Shown here piece by piece: positions 17,276-26,622 of a stretch of DNA of 64,000 nt. Location of the stretch: positions 124,001 to 188,000 of the forward strand of contig CABYPW010000002.1 of assembly GCA_902520885.1 (NCBI GenBank). Reading direction: 5' to 3'. Source of the DNA: an uncultured SAR116 cluster alpha proteobacterium (GTDB taxonomy: Bacteria; Pseudomonadota; Alphaproteobacteria; Puniceispirillales; Puniceispirillaceae). Made by a program: the position numbers and the translations under genes. Within the stretch, counting starts at the first letter, position 1. Every line of letters begins with the position of its first letter. The notes beneath the pieces are model-generated. The model was not told the origin of the DNA and searched no databases. It was given only the letters and a program-made list of their open reading frames with translations.

Positions 17276-18466
17276 ATGAGATATTTCGATATTTGTATCA
17301 TTGGAGGAGGTCACACGGGATTAGTGGCCACTCTCGCTTTCGCTAATAAAAAATTAAATGTTCTTTGTGTTGAGAAGAAAAGTTTTAAAAAAAATAATAA
17401 GCGTGATTTGGAATTGCGAACTACCGCTCATCTTATGCCGGCAGTAAATTTTTTAAATACAATAGGTGTATGGAAGCACCTCGAAAGCCATAGTTGTCCC
17501 TTGAATTCATTAAATATAATCAATTCCAGAGATATTAATAATAATCCATCAAAAATATCAGAAAATACATTTGAAGCTAAAGAGATTGGAAAAGACTGTT
17601 TTGGCTATAATGTGCCGTTAGAGAAAAGCATAAAAATTTTACGCGAACTCGCAATATCAAAAGAAAATGCTGAACTTCTGGAGGCCACATCCTTAATATC
17701 TTCAAGCTTAGATGGTGAATTTAGAATAGCTCAATTATCCAACGGTGAAGTTATCAAAACAAAGTTAATTATTGGCGCTGATGGCTCAAATTCTGTCGTC
17801 AGAGATTTGTCTAATATTTCTACCTTTGAAAGAGATACCAGACAAACAGCTCTAACATTTAATGCAAAACATGAGATAAAACATTGCAATGTTTCTTATG
17901 AAATTTATAAATTTGGAGGACCACTTACAACGGTTCCCATATCAGATGAATTCGAAGGCATGCACTCTTCTATCGTTTGGATGAATAAAGAAGATTATAC
18001 TAAAAAATTATTAAATTGTAGTAAAAAGGAATTCTCTTTGAAATTAAAGGAGCGGTCTCTTTCCATTTTAGGAGAAATATCACCAATTACTAATTTAGTA
18101 GAAATTCCCGTAAAATTCATGGTTGCAAAAAAGCTAATAAGTGAAAGAATTGCACTCATCGGTGAAGCCGCACATAAGCTTCCCCCGATTGGGGCACAAG
18201 GGTTTAATATAAGTGTAAAAGATATTGAAACGATTGTAAATTTATCCACAGATTATCCTAATACCATTGGTTGTTTTGAGATGCTAAATAAGTACCAACT
18301 TAAACGGTTACCTGAAATATTAGGAAAATCATGGTCTGTAGGCTTACTAAATATATTAGCAGGGTCAGAGCAGATTCCATTGCAAAATTTAAGGGCTATT
18401 GGCCTAGAAGCATTAAACAATTCGTCGTTCCTTAAAAAAACAATAATGCGCTTTGGCTTGGGATAA
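17276..18466 (+). CDS. FAD-dependent monooxygenase, UbiH/Coq6 family
   Basis: A 396-residue aromatic-ring hydroxylase-type flavoprotein. The N-terminal Rossmann motif is CIIGGGHTGLVATLAFA, the middle motif is LIIGADGSNSVVR and the FAD ribityl motif is IALIGEAAHKLPPIGAQGFN, a form usual for alphaproteobacterial ubiquinone hydroxylases. The expected role is an O2-dependent ring hydroxylation in ubiquinone biosynthesis at the inner membrane. Which ring position (UbiH, UbiF, UbiI or UbiL type) cannot be told. It stands alone and converges on the nucleoside hydrolase gene. Confidence 0.85.
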   Translation: MRYFDICIIGGGHTGLVATLAFANKKLNVLCVEKKSFKKNNKRDLELRTTAHLMPAVNFLNTIGVWKHLESHSCPLNSLNIINSRDINNNPSKISENTFEAKEIGKDCFGYNVPLEKSIKILRELAISKENAELLEATSLISSSLDGEFRIAQLSNGEVIKTKLIIGADGSNSVVRDLSNISTFERDTRQTALTFNAKHEIKHCNVSYEIYKFGGPLTTVPISDEFEGMHSSIVWMNKEDYTKKLLNCSKKEFSLKLKERSLSILGEISPITNLVEIPVKFMVAKKLISERIALIGEAAHKLPPIGAQGFNISVKDIETIVNLSTDYPNTIGCFEMLNKYQLKRLPEILGKSWSVGLLNILAGSEQIPLQNLRAIGLEALNNSSFLKKTIMRFGLG

Positions 18467-18508
18467 GTTGAAATTAATAAATGAAAATTACAGATCAGAC
18501 GAGGGAAC

Positions 18509-19468
18509 TCATAGAACGGCTAGTCTTTCTGTTAGTAGATTAAAAAAGCCTTCTATATCCACGTCACCAATAAAATTAGCATTTGCCTCTCGACCAGATA
18601 CACCCCACCAGTCTGCCACGGTCATACCTTGGGTTAATAAAGATTCGGTTTCGATTTCAACATTAACAAATCGGCCCGAGAATAAGCTAGGTTTTAAGAG
18701 ATAAGCAATAACAGATGGGTCATGCAAAGGAGCAGCGTGAGAACCATATTTTTGTTTGTCAAATCTTTCAGAAAATTTAAGCATTTCTGATACCACTTTT
18801 CCAACACGAGTGCCAAAACTTTCAAATGCCTCTATTTGGGCTTTTGTTACTAACAACTTATGTGTGACATCTAATGGAAGGAAAGTTTTTTTAACTGAGG
18901 AATTGAGAACAATTTTAGCAGCTTCTGGGTCAACAAATACATTAAATTCCGCTGCTGGTGTTATGTTACCTACTTCAAAATATGCTCCAGCCATCATAAC
19001 TATCTCTTTGGCTCTTGTTATAATTTTAGGTGCTTTATCTATAGCAATAGCAATATTAGTTAGCGGACCTAAACAGCATAATGTTATGGACCCGGGTTCA
19101 TGCGATTCCAGAGTTTCAATAAGAAAATCAACGCCATTTTTATCTTGTAAAGACATTTTTGGTTCGGGAAGAATTGGACCATCCAATCCTGTTTTACCAT
19201 GTACATGCTCCGCTGTAATTAGTGGCTTAAACATTGGTGAATCAGAACCAGCAAAAACTTTTAATTCAGATCTACCAGCTAATTCACAAATAATTCTTGC
19301 GTTTTTACTGGTAAGATTTAACGGAACATTCCCTGCTACAGTAGTAATACCTAGACAATTTAGTTCATCGGGACTTGCTAAAGCTAATAATATGGCTACG
19401 GCATCATCTTGACCAGGATCAGTGTCAATAATAATTTTCTTTTGCATGATAATCACAAACCCAATCAT
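18509..19468 (-). CDS. Inosine/uridine-preferring nucleoside hydrolase
   Basis: A 319-residue N-ribosyl hydrolase that splits nucleosides into base and ribose. The calcium-binding signature DTDPGQDDA is at residues about 14-22, followed by GITTVAGN, VHGKTGLDGPILP, LCCLGPLTNIA and HDPSVIAYLL, whose Asp completes the calcium site. Length matches the family. Neither possible start (19468 or the Met at 19447 that yields MQKKIII) has a clear ribosome site; the shorter one gives the usual N-terminus. It may work with the NCS2 permease encoded at 38858 in nucleobase use, which is inference. Confidence 0.9.
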   Translation of the reverse strand: MIGFVIIMQKKIIIDTDPGQDDAVAILLALASPDELNCLGITTVAGNVPLNLTSKNARIICELAGRSELKVFAGSDSPMFKPLITAEHVHGKTGLDGPILPEPKMSLQDKNGVDFLIETLESHEPGSITLCCLGPLTNIAIAIDKAPKIITRAKEIVMMAGAYFEVGNITPAAEFNVFVDPEAAKIVLNSSVKKTFLPLDVTHKLLVTKAQIEAFESFGTRVGKVVSEMLKFSERFDKQKYGSHAAPLHDPSVIAYLLKPSLFSGRFVNVEIETESLLTQGMTVADWWGVSGREANANFIGDVDIEGFFNLLTERLAVL

Positions 19469-19657
19469 TAATTAATATATTTATAATGCATATGATAAAA
19501 CTGATTGATTACAACAAATTTTTAAATTAATCCAATATATCACAATACCTTATTTTTTTTATTACTTAACAACATGTATTTTTTCAAAGGGTGTATATTA
19601 TTTTTATTTAAATATTATAATATATTATGGGTTGTTCAGGGTAGGAGGGATAATTTT

Positions 19658-20224
19658 ATGAAATTGCAGAATAATAATATTGAGCCATTTGTATGGGGCC
19701 ACGGCGAACGTATTTTAGAAATGTTTCTTGAACCTACATGTCCATATTCGGCTAAAGCTTTCGGAAAGATTGATGAGCTTGTCTCGAAAGCTGGTGAAAA
19801 CCAACTAAAAGTTATAGTTCGTTTTCAATCACAACCGTGGCATTTGTTTTCAGGTATCGTTATTAGAGCCATTCTTGCGGCATCTATCATGGAAGATGGA
19901 AGAAACAAAGCCATTTCAGTGATGAAAGCTGTGTTTGCCCATAGAGAAGATTTTGAGTTTATCGACCATTGCAGCGGACCAAATATGGCGACCACTCCCA
20001 ATGATATTATTAGACGAATTTCCACTCTCAGTGGCTGTGACGTCTCAGCTACCTTCCAACATAAAAATCTTCAAAATCGGATGAAATGGCAGGCAAAATA
20101 TGCCAGGCAGAATGGCATCCATGTCAGCCCCACCTTTATGATTGATGGGGTAGTAGCGCCTAAAATGAGCAGTGGAGATAATATAGAGGAATGGATATTA
20201 GAATTAGAGAACTTTACAAAATAA
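19658..20224 (+). CDS. DsbA-like thioredoxin-fold protein
   Basis: A 188-residue protein. The ATG at 19658 is chosen over an upstream one at 19574 because AGGAGG (19644-19649) precedes it. It has the thioredoxin-like start ILEMFLEPTCPYSAKAF, a helical insertion and the cis-Pro loop HVSPTFMIDG. The active site is CPYS, so the second cysteine of CxxC is missing and normal disulfide exchange is not expected. No signal peptide is seen from this start. It may be a glutathione- or thiol-binding member of the DsbA group. Function unresolved. Confidence 0.75.
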   Translation: MKLQNNNIEPFVWGHGERILEMFLEPTCPYSAKAFGKIDELVSKAGENQLKVIVRFQSQPWHLFSGIVIRAILAASIMEDGRNKAISVMKAVFAHREDFEFIDHCSGPNMATTPNDIIRRISTLSGCDVSATFQHKNLQNRMKWQAKYARQNGIHVSPTFMIDGVVAPKMSSGDNIEEWILELENFTK

Positions 20225-20512
20225 TCGGCAAAATAGTATTTTTAGGTTGCAATTAAAGACTATTTTTTAAATTCATAACGAAAATCTAAATATTTTCAAC
20301 TCCGCAGTTATTGTAATTCCAATTATCAATACATTATTTTTATAGAATATATTTTAGTTTTTAAAACACAGTAAAAAAGCTTAAAATTATTAAATCATCT
20401 CTAAAATAGTTGATTAGACTGAATAAATTTATATTTAAACAAAAGATTTTCTTCTCGTAAACTCTACTAAACTGGCTAACAAAAGCCAAAGAGTGCAACA
20501 AAAGAGGTATAT

Positions 20513-21607
20513 ATGAAGAATCTGCCAAACAAAATGTGTGCTGTTTTGTTAACTGGGCATGGAGGATTTGACAAATTAGTTTTTCGTGATGATGTTCCTG
20601 TTCCTAGGCCTTGCAAAGATGAGGTTGTTATAAATATAACAGCAGCTGGTGTGAATAATACTGATATTAATACCCGTATAGGCTGGTATTCAAAATCGGT
20701 GAAGAGCGAAACAAATAAAGGTGGGTCTGAGGGTTTTGCCAAGGTAAATATTAATGATGCTAGCTGGTCTGGTAAGCCTTTAGTTTTTCCTCTTATTCAA
20801 GGAGCTGATTGTTCAGGTGTGATAGTCGCAACAGGTGAGGGAGTTAAACCAGAGCGTATTGGAGAACGTGTGGTAGTGCGAACAATGATGCAAAACCCAA
20901 AAAATAATACTCCTTTTTCTTGCTGGACAATGGGGTCCGAATGTAATGGAGCTTTTGCACAATTCACTGCTGTCCCGTCATCTGAAGCATTTAAAATTGA
21001 ATGTGATTGGAACGACATAGAATTAGCATCAATTCCCTGTGCTTATTCAACTGCAGAGAATATGTTGCATAGAATTGGGCTTAGCGCAGAACGTGTTTTG
21101 ATTAATGGTGCTTCGGGTGGGGTAGGCTCTGCTGCTATTCAATTAGCAAAATGTAGAGGAGCTGAAATCATTAGCATAAGTAGGATTGAAAAAGCAGATT
21201 TATTAATTTCACTTGGATCAACAAAAGTAATTGATCGTGAGCAAGATTTAGTTGCTACACTTGGCTCAGAAAGCATAGATGTGGTTATAGATCTAGTTGG
21301 AGGGATCAGATGGCCGGATCTCCTAAATATTCTTAGGCCTGGTGGAAGGTATGTTACCTCAGGAGCGATAGCTGGGCCTATTGTTGAACTAGATCTCAGA
21401 ATACTTTATTTAAAAGATCTAACGTTGAAGGGGAGCACGTGGCAAGATGTCAAGGCTTTTAAAAATCTCATAAGCCTTATAGAAAAAAATAAGATTAAAC
21501 CCATTATAGCAAAGACATTTGAACTACAAGATATTATAAAAGCACAACAAATGTTTTTGCAAAAGGATTTCATAGGTAAGATAGTGCTAACAATACCAAA
21601 ATTATAG
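20513..21607 (+). CDS. Medium-chain dehydrogenase/reductase (quinone oxidoreductase-like)
   Basis: A 364-residue MDR-superfamily oxidoreductase. The N-terminal GroES-like domain shows AAGVNNTDINTRIG and IQGADCSGVIVATGEGV; the cofactor domain has GASGGVGSAAIQLAK near residues 195-209, typical of NADPH-dependent quinone reductase or enoyl reductase members. The structural-zinc cysteine cluster of alcohol dehydrogenases is not seen. A short insertion around residues 55-85 is unusual for simple quinone reductases. AGAGG lies before the ATG. It is monocistronic. Substrate unknown. Confidence 0.87.
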   Translation: MKNLPNKMCAVLLTGHGGFDKLVFRDDVPVPRPCKDEVVINITAAGVNNTDINTRIGWYSKSVKSETNKGGSEGFAKVNINDASWSGKPLVFPLIQGADCSGVIVATGEGVKPERIGERVVVRTMMQNPKNNTPFSCWTMGSECNGAFAQFTAVPSSEAFKIECDWNDIELASIPCAYSTAENMLHRIGLSAERVLINGASGGVGSAAIQLAKCRGAEIISISRIEKADLLISLGSTKVIDREQDLVATLGSESIDVVIDLVGGIRWPDLLNILRPGGRYVTSGAIAGPIVELDLRILYLKDLTLKGSTWQDVKAFKNLISLIEKNKIKPIIAKTFELQDIIKAQQMFLQKDFIGKIVLTIPKL

Positions 21608-21816
21608 GCCTTAAGTTTTTTATTGAATAATTCTCTATAATTTATTGTTTTAAAATGTAAAATATGAAGACGAACTCTCTAAAATAACTCATTACAAATA
21701 TTTAAACTTATCAAATAATATTTTATCTTTTTAAAACAACCCAAAAATTTTTCTATGTTCACAAATTTCATAAAGGAAATTTCCTCGTAAATACTTTTGA
21801 AATTAAGGGGCAATAA

Positions 21817-22677
21817 ATGCTTAATCAGATTTTTTTAAGACAAACAATATATGTCGTGTTCTTTTTGCTAATTTTTGCAGTAAAACCTGCAATATCGGAT
21901 TGCCCAAATATTAAGGGTATAAAAATAGTTAAAAGTTTTGGAATTGAAATTTGTGCCATGCCAAAGGTAGACGATAAGTACCTGAAGCACGCCAAAAAAA
22001 TTATGGATAAATTAGTTGACTATAATGGCGATGGGAAGGTGGATAATCAAAAAGTAATAGACAAAATAATTAAAACAGGAAGCGTTTTTGCAGTTTTCAG
22101 AAATAGCAGAGATGAGCGTAATTTTGGAAAATATTTTTATCCAGACGAAGTTATGGAAGAAATAAAAGATATCATGGAGCGAAACGGATGGGATTTTCAA
22201 AGTGACGAAGATAAAATCACTGCCGTATTTGAGCCAATATATGGAACATTTTTATCTGTATTTACTAAAGAAATGAACCTTAATAGCACAAATTGGGACC
22301 CAACTATAGAAGAAGCTCTACACCTTATCACACATATGGGCTATGCGCAGGCATATCCTAATATTTTTGGGCAGACTAAGAACTCTAGAATAGCAAAGCT
22401 AATGGATGAGGCAAGAGGAGGGTATTTTGAGAGGGCTCAACTACGTTATCCTTCCGATGCATACTACACCTATGATGATATTACTTGCACATATTCTTGC
22501 CAAATCACAGAATTTACGTATTGGGCTATTACATCCCTAAGAGGACAACAAGCAGATAGAGGTAAAGAAATAAGTGATGAATGGCAATTAAACACTCCTG
22601 AAAAAATAAGAAGCAAGGCGCCTAAGCTTGAAAAGCTTCTAACAAAAGATGAATACAAGATATTTTTTGAATATTAG
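21817..22677 (+). CDS. Secreted protein of unknown function with EF-hand-like loop
   Basis: A 286-residue protein with a clear signal peptide (IYVVFFLLIFAVKPAIS, cut before DCPN). Residues about 68-77 read DYNGDGKVD, matching an EF-hand calcium loop or a dockerin-like loop. The motif EEALHLITHMGYAQAYPNIFG near 168-188 resembles a zincin helix (E-x-x-H-x-x-x-H) but lacks the standard HExxH. Four late and early cysteines (DCPN, EICAM, TCTYSC) could form disulfides. AAGGGG precedes the ATG. I do not recognise the family; a periplasmic or secreted hydrolase is a guess. Confidence 0.7.
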   Translation: MLNQIFLRQTIYVVFFLLIFAVKPAISDCPNIKGIKIVKSFGIEICAMPKVDDKYLKHAKKIMDKLVDYNGDGKVDNQKVIDKIIKTGSVFAVFRNSRDERNFGKYFYPDEVMEEIKDIMERNGWDFQSDEDKITAVFEPIYGTFLSVFTKEMNLNSTNWDPTIEEALHLITHMGYAQAYPNIFGQTKNSRIAKLMDEARGGYFERAQLRYPSDAYYTYDDITCTYSCQITEFTYWAITSLRGQQADRGKEISDEWQLNTPEKIRSKAPKLEKLLTKDEYKIFFEY

Positions 22678-22800
22678 CGTTCATAAATGGGTATGTAATT
22701 GATTGATTTAAGATGAGATGATATGTTCGGTTGGGAATCAATAAACCTTAGGAAAACTGATGCATAATGCGTCGTAATACGTTGTTTTAATATGTTATAA

Positions 22801-22890
22801 TGGCGGAGGAGGTGGGATTCGAACCCACGATGGGCTTTCACCCATGCCGGTTTTCAAGACCGGTGCATTCAACCACTCTGCCACCCCTCC
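22801..22890 (-). tRNA. tRNA-Ser (UGA)
   Basis: Read on the minus strand: acceptor GGAGGGG pairs with CTCCTCC (one G-U), D-arm contains GCAGAGTGGTTGAATGC, anticodon loop CTTGAAA gives UGA, a long variable arm is present and the T-arm is GTGGG-TTCGAAT-CCCAC. The discriminator is G and CCA is encoded (22801-22803). The long variable arm and anticodon both indicate serine. Confidence 0.96.
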
Positions 22891-23157
22891 GTAAGAATTA
22901 TTTAATACCTAAAATTATGATAAAGTGATATTTTATCTGGGTACCGTAATTTTCAAGCATATTCTAATCGAAATTTTACTAATAATTCAATAAAATTATA
23001 ATTAAGTTTAAGATTTTGTTGAATATGTTTTTATCAAAATCAAAAATTTTCAGCTTTGGCTTTATTGTTTAAATTATCAATATTTGATATTTTTAAAATA
23101 TAAACTTAGAATTAATTTTTGGCAACGCAAACCAATGTTTTGGGGGGGAGAAATTTT

Positions 23158-24165
23158 ATGCTTAATAAAAATTTTGGTTGTGTTAGTCATAAATTAACAA
23201 TGACAAAAAATTTTTTTATTTTTACTTTTATTTTCTCAATTTTTTCCTGGATATCAATTGCAAATGGAGAAGATAAATTTAATTTATGGATTTCTGAACT
23301 ACGACGAGATGCTCTTGCAAAGGGTATAACAGAAAAAACCTTTGATGCAGCTCTTTCTGGCTTTAAACCCAATAAACGCATTATTGAACTAGATAGAAAC
23401 CAACCAGAATTTACTATTACACTAGATGACTATCTTTCAAAGCGTGTTACATCTACTAAAATAGCCAGGGCAAAGGAATTGGTTATAAAACACAAGGATA
23501 TATTAGAACCCATTTCTAAGCATTATAGTGTACAACCACGTTTTATAATCGCACTCTGGGGTTTGGAAACTAATTTTGGCATGTATCTAGGAAAATTTCA
23601 TGCTCCAAGCGCTCTTGCAACTCTCGCCTTTGATGGAAGAAGGGGCGAATTTTTTCGAAAAGAACTCTTTAATGCATTAAAAATTATTGATGAAGGTCAT
23701 ATTTCCCCAAATGACATGAAAAGTGGTTGGGCGGGTGCAATTGGTCAAGCCCAATTCATGCCCTCTAGTTTTCTAAGTTACGCGCAAGATTGGGATGGTG
23801 ATGGGAAAAAAGATCTCTGGGGTAACGAAAAAGATGTATTTGCCTCGATTGCTTTTTATCTTAAATCTGCCGATTGGAAAAGCGATATCACATGGGGAAG
23901 ACAGGTGCTTCTTCCAGAAGATAAAAACTTCGTCAAATTGGTGAAAAATAAAAAATATTTGACTCTTCGTAAATGGGAAAAATTGGGAGTAAGAAATTTA
24001 GATGGAAGCTTGCTGCCAGAACGTAATTTATCTGCCCGATTAATAACTTCAGAAACTAGTAAAATTGCATTTTTGGGTTATAGTAATTTTGATTCTATTC
24101 TTAAGTGGAATCGTTCGATTTATTTTGCAGCATCTGTGGGGAAATTGTCAGATGCACTTAGGTAA
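23158..24165 (+). CDS. Lytic murein transglycosylase, MltB type
   Basis: A 335-residue secreted muramidase that cuts the MurNAc-GlcNAc bond with 1,6-anhydro product formation. The ATG at 23158 is preferred to 23119 because a G7-A-G ribosome site (23142-23150) precedes it by seven bases. A signal peptide follows an extended n-region (KNFFIFTFIFSIFSWISIANG). Catalytic Glu is in ALWGLETNFG; the other family motifs GWAGAIGQAQFMPSSF and DWDGDGKKDLW are intact. There is no C-terminal peptidoglycan-binding domain and no lipobox, unlike MltB of enterobacteria, so it is probably soluble in the periplasm. Confidence 0.9.
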   Translation: MLNKNFGCVSHKLTMTKNFFIFTFIFSIFSWISIANGEDKFNLWISELRRDALAKGITEKTFDAALSGFKPNKRIIELDRNQPEFTITLDDYLSKRVTSTKIARAKELVIKHKDILEPISKHYSVQPRFIIALWGLETNFGMYLGKFHAPSALATLAFDGRRGEFFRKELFNALKIIDEGHISPNDMKSGWAGAIGQAQFMPSSFLSYAQDWDGDGKKDLWGNEKDVFASIAFYLKSADWKSDITWGRQVLLPEDKNFVKLVKNKKYLTLRKWEKLGVRNLDGSLLPERNLSARLITSETSKIAFLGYSNFDSILKWNRSIYFAASVGKLSDALR

Positions 24166-24301
24166 TTTTTTTGTTTATATTTAATTTTTAATTATCTGTT
24201 AAACTATTGATTGGAGATAGAAAGCTGTTTTTGGATATGATATTGTTTTTGAATCATTCTGCATAATTTGTTTTTTTTCAGTTGTTTTAGGTGTGTCTAA
24301 G

Positions 24302-25369
24302 ATGTTCTCTTTTAGAGAAAAACCATCAAACTTAATTTTGCTCTTTGCCTATGGTTTAATATTAAATGGGTGCGCTGTAACTGAAGTTGCGGTAAATCTT
24401 GCAAAAGTGGATAAAGTGAAATCTAATCAGGAAGAAACAACCGAGAATATAAAAACAAACGGTATTGAAGATAAATTGGACTCAAACCTTCTAAAAAGTC
24501 CCAGTATAGTCTCAAAAAATAATTTGGCTACTTCCTCTAACGATAAATTCAAAACCACTGCTAAGCCACATTATAAGATAGGGGATCCTTATGAAATTAA
24601 TGGAAACTGGTATTATCCTGAAAGGGACTTGAGATATGACAAAACAGGGATAGCATCCTGGTATGGCGACGAATGGGCTGGGAAGCTAACTGCAAACGGA
24701 GAGATATTTGACCCAGAATTAGTGTCTGCTGCTCATAAAACACTCCCTATGCCATCTGTGGTAAGGGTTACTAATTTAGAAAATGGAAAATCGCTTGTTG
24801 TAAGATTAAATGACAGAGGGCCTTATATAGCAGGACGAATAATTGATTTATCTAGAGAAGCTGCAAAAAGGTTGGGTTTTGTTAAAAAAGGTATTGCTAA
24901 AGTTAGAGTGCAAATTTTAGCTGAACAAAGTTTAGCATTGGAAAGAGATGCAAAAAATAATAAATTTCCATTACTAATCTCTAATGATGTAATGCCACCT
25001 ATTCAATCCGACAACATTCCAGAGGTCAGTCTAGATGCCACTACAACGAGAAAAATTGAAAGCATGCCCGCTAATAGAACTTCAGCAATAGAATTGCTTT
25101 CGCAATCACGAATAGGAGAGATTATTCAAATTCCAGTTACTGAGACAAAAATCTGGGTCCAGATCGGTGCCTTTCATAACAAGGAAAGCGCACTCTCAGT
25201 AATAAAAAATTATAAAAAAATGTTAGGTTCAGTCTCTGAAAATTTACATGATGGCAGGGTTATCTATCGAGCTAGATTAGGTCCAATTGAAACAGTAAAT
25301 GATGCAGATACCATTCTCGCTGATGTATTGGCCTTTGGCTATGAAGGGGCACATATTGTTGTCGAATAG
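24302..25369 (+). CDS. rlpA: RlpA septal lytic transglycosylase, lipoprotein with SPOR domain
   Basis: A 355-residue outer-membrane lipoprotein. The lipobox is LNGC after a hydrophobic stretch; ATG 24302 is favoured over GTG 24293. A linker of about 90 residues leads to the double-psi beta-barrel: GIASWYGDEWAGKLTANGE, AAHKTLPMPS, VRLNDRGPY with the catalytic Asp, and RIIDLSREAAKRLGF. The final 75 residues are a SPOR domain (IWVQIGAFHNKESA...YRARLGP), which binds denuded glycan at the septum. It cuts such strands during daughter-cell separation. It is the first gene of the rlpA-dacC-tmk-holB-metG-tatD-MBL run. Confidence 0.93.
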   Translation: MFSFREKPSNLILLFAYGLILNGCAVTEVAVNLAKVDKVKSNQEETTENIKTNGIEDKLDSNLLKSPSIVSKNNLATSSNDKFKTTAKPHYKIGDPYEINGNWYYPERDLRYDKTGIASWYGDEWAGKLTANGEIFDPELVSAAHKTLPMPSVVRVTNLENGKSLVVRLNDRGPYIAGRIIDLSREAAKRLGFVKKGIAKVRVQILAEQSLALERDAKNNKFPLLISNDVMPPIQSDNIPEVSLDATTTRKIESMPANRTSAIELLSQSRIGEIIQIPVTETKIWVQIGAFHNKESALSVIKNYKKMLGSVSENLHDGRVIYRARLGPIETVNDADTILADVLAFGYEGAHIVVE

Positions 25370-25428
25370 TGTTTTAGTTTTGCACGCAGCCTGTTTTGTA
25401 ATTATTGACTTCATCAAGAGGAGCGAAG

Positions 25429-26589
25429 ATGAAATTTTTTATTAAAATCTTACTTACACTTAGTTTATTTGAATTTGGGGCGAGCGCTCATGCAAATGAC
25501 CATATAAACACAGTAGCAGATTTTGCTCATATTATTGATTTTGAGTCCAATAGAGTATTAATGTCAAAAAATGCCGATAGCCCAATGAAACCCGCTTCGA
25601 TGGCTAAGATTATGACTTTATATATTGTTTTTTCAAGAATAGCGGAGGGTAGTTTAACCCTTGAAGATGAATTTTTGGTCAGCGAGAAGGCATGGAAAAT
25701 GGGAGGCTCCAGAAGTTTTTTGGATGTTGGCACGAGGGTTAGTGTCGAAGAGTTAATAAATGGAATAGCCGTGCAGTCAGGCAATGATGCAGCAGTTGTA
25801 GTTGCTGAGGGTATTTCTGGTTCAGAAGAAGCATTTGCTGATGAAATGAATAGCTTCGCACTACAACTAGGTATGGGTGATACAAATTTTACAAACTCAA
25901 CTGGCTGGCCAGATGAAATGCTTACAACAACAGCTAGAGATTTATCATTATTAGCAGCTGCAATAATAAGAGATTTTCCAGTTGATAAATTTCCTAACCT
26001 TTACCCAGTATTTGCCAAACCTCATCACACTTATAATAATATAAAACAGCCAAACCGAAATCCTTTAATTGATAGAAGCCCTGGCGCAGATGGTTTGAAG
26101 ACAGGGTCAACAAAAGAATCAGGATATGGGTTAGTAGGTTCTGCAGAACGCAATGGTCAACGAATTATTATAGTGCTAAATGGGTTAGAATCAAAAAAAC
26201 AACGGTCAATGGAATCAAATAGATTGATGGATTTCATGTTTAGAGAATATAAAAAGTATGACTTTTTCAAAGCAGGAGAGACAGTAAAAATTGCTAATGT
26301 TTGGCTTGGTAAAGAACCTACTATTTCATTGGTATTAGAAGAAGATTTAGCTAGGGTATTATCTAGAAATGAGAGAAATAATACCAAGTTAACAGTAAAT
26401 TATAATAACCCAATTCAAGCACCTATTGCTGCAGGAGAAGAGGTTGGTACATTATGGTTTGAGGTAAACGGGGTACGTGAAGAAATTGCGCTAATTTCCA
26501 GGGAAGATGTAAGTCAATTACCGGTATTTAGTCGTATTTCCGAGGCAATAAAATATCTAATTTTTGGCGCTGCGCCGTCACTAAATTAA
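25429..26589 (+). CDS. dacC: D-alanyl-D-alanine carboxypeptidase (PBP5/6 type)
   Basis: A 386-residue penicillin-binding protein that trims the terminal D-Ala of the stem peptide. ATG 25429 has AAGAGGAG (25416-25423) upstream and starts a signal peptide (KFFIKILLTLSLFEFGASAHA). The three active-site motifs are S-x-x-K in PASMAKIMT, SGN in VQSGNDAAV and KTG in ADGLKTGSTKESG. The C-terminal 90 residues form the PBP5 beta domain and end in a segment that may anchor the protein to the membrane. The dacA or dacC name is by family only. Confidence 0.93.
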   Translation: MKFFIKILLTLSLFEFGASAHANDHINTVADFAHIIDFESNRVLMSKNADSPMKPASMAKIMTLYIVFSRIAEGSLTLEDEFLVSEKAWKMGGSRSFLDVGTRVSVEELINGIAVQSGNDAAVVVAEGISGSEEAFADEMNSFALQLGMGDTNFTNSTGWPDEMLTTTARDLSLLAAAIIRDFPVDKFPNLYPVFAKPHHTYNNIKQPNRNPLIDRSPGADGLKTGSTKESGYGLVGSAERNGQRIIIVLNGLESKKQRSMESNRLMDFMFREYKKYDFFKAGETVKIANVWLGKEPTISLVLEEDLARVLSRNERNNTKLTVNYNNPIQAPIAAGEEVGTLWFEVNGVREEIALISREDVSQLPVFSRISEAIKYLIFGAAPSLN

Positions 26590-26622
26590 TTTGTTAAAAT
26601 CCGTACCTTGGAAGAAAAGATA

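Noticed and set aside
18756-19412. A 218-codon plus-strand reading frame inside the nucleoside hydrolase gene
   Set aside because: It is antisense to a gene with clear family motifs, its translation shows no recognisable domain, and it has no ribosome site.
23142-23150. G-run (seven G) before the MltB gene as a G-quadruplex or phase-variable tract
   Set aside because: Only one G run is present, so no quadruplex can form, and its spacing to the ATG fits a ribosome binding site.
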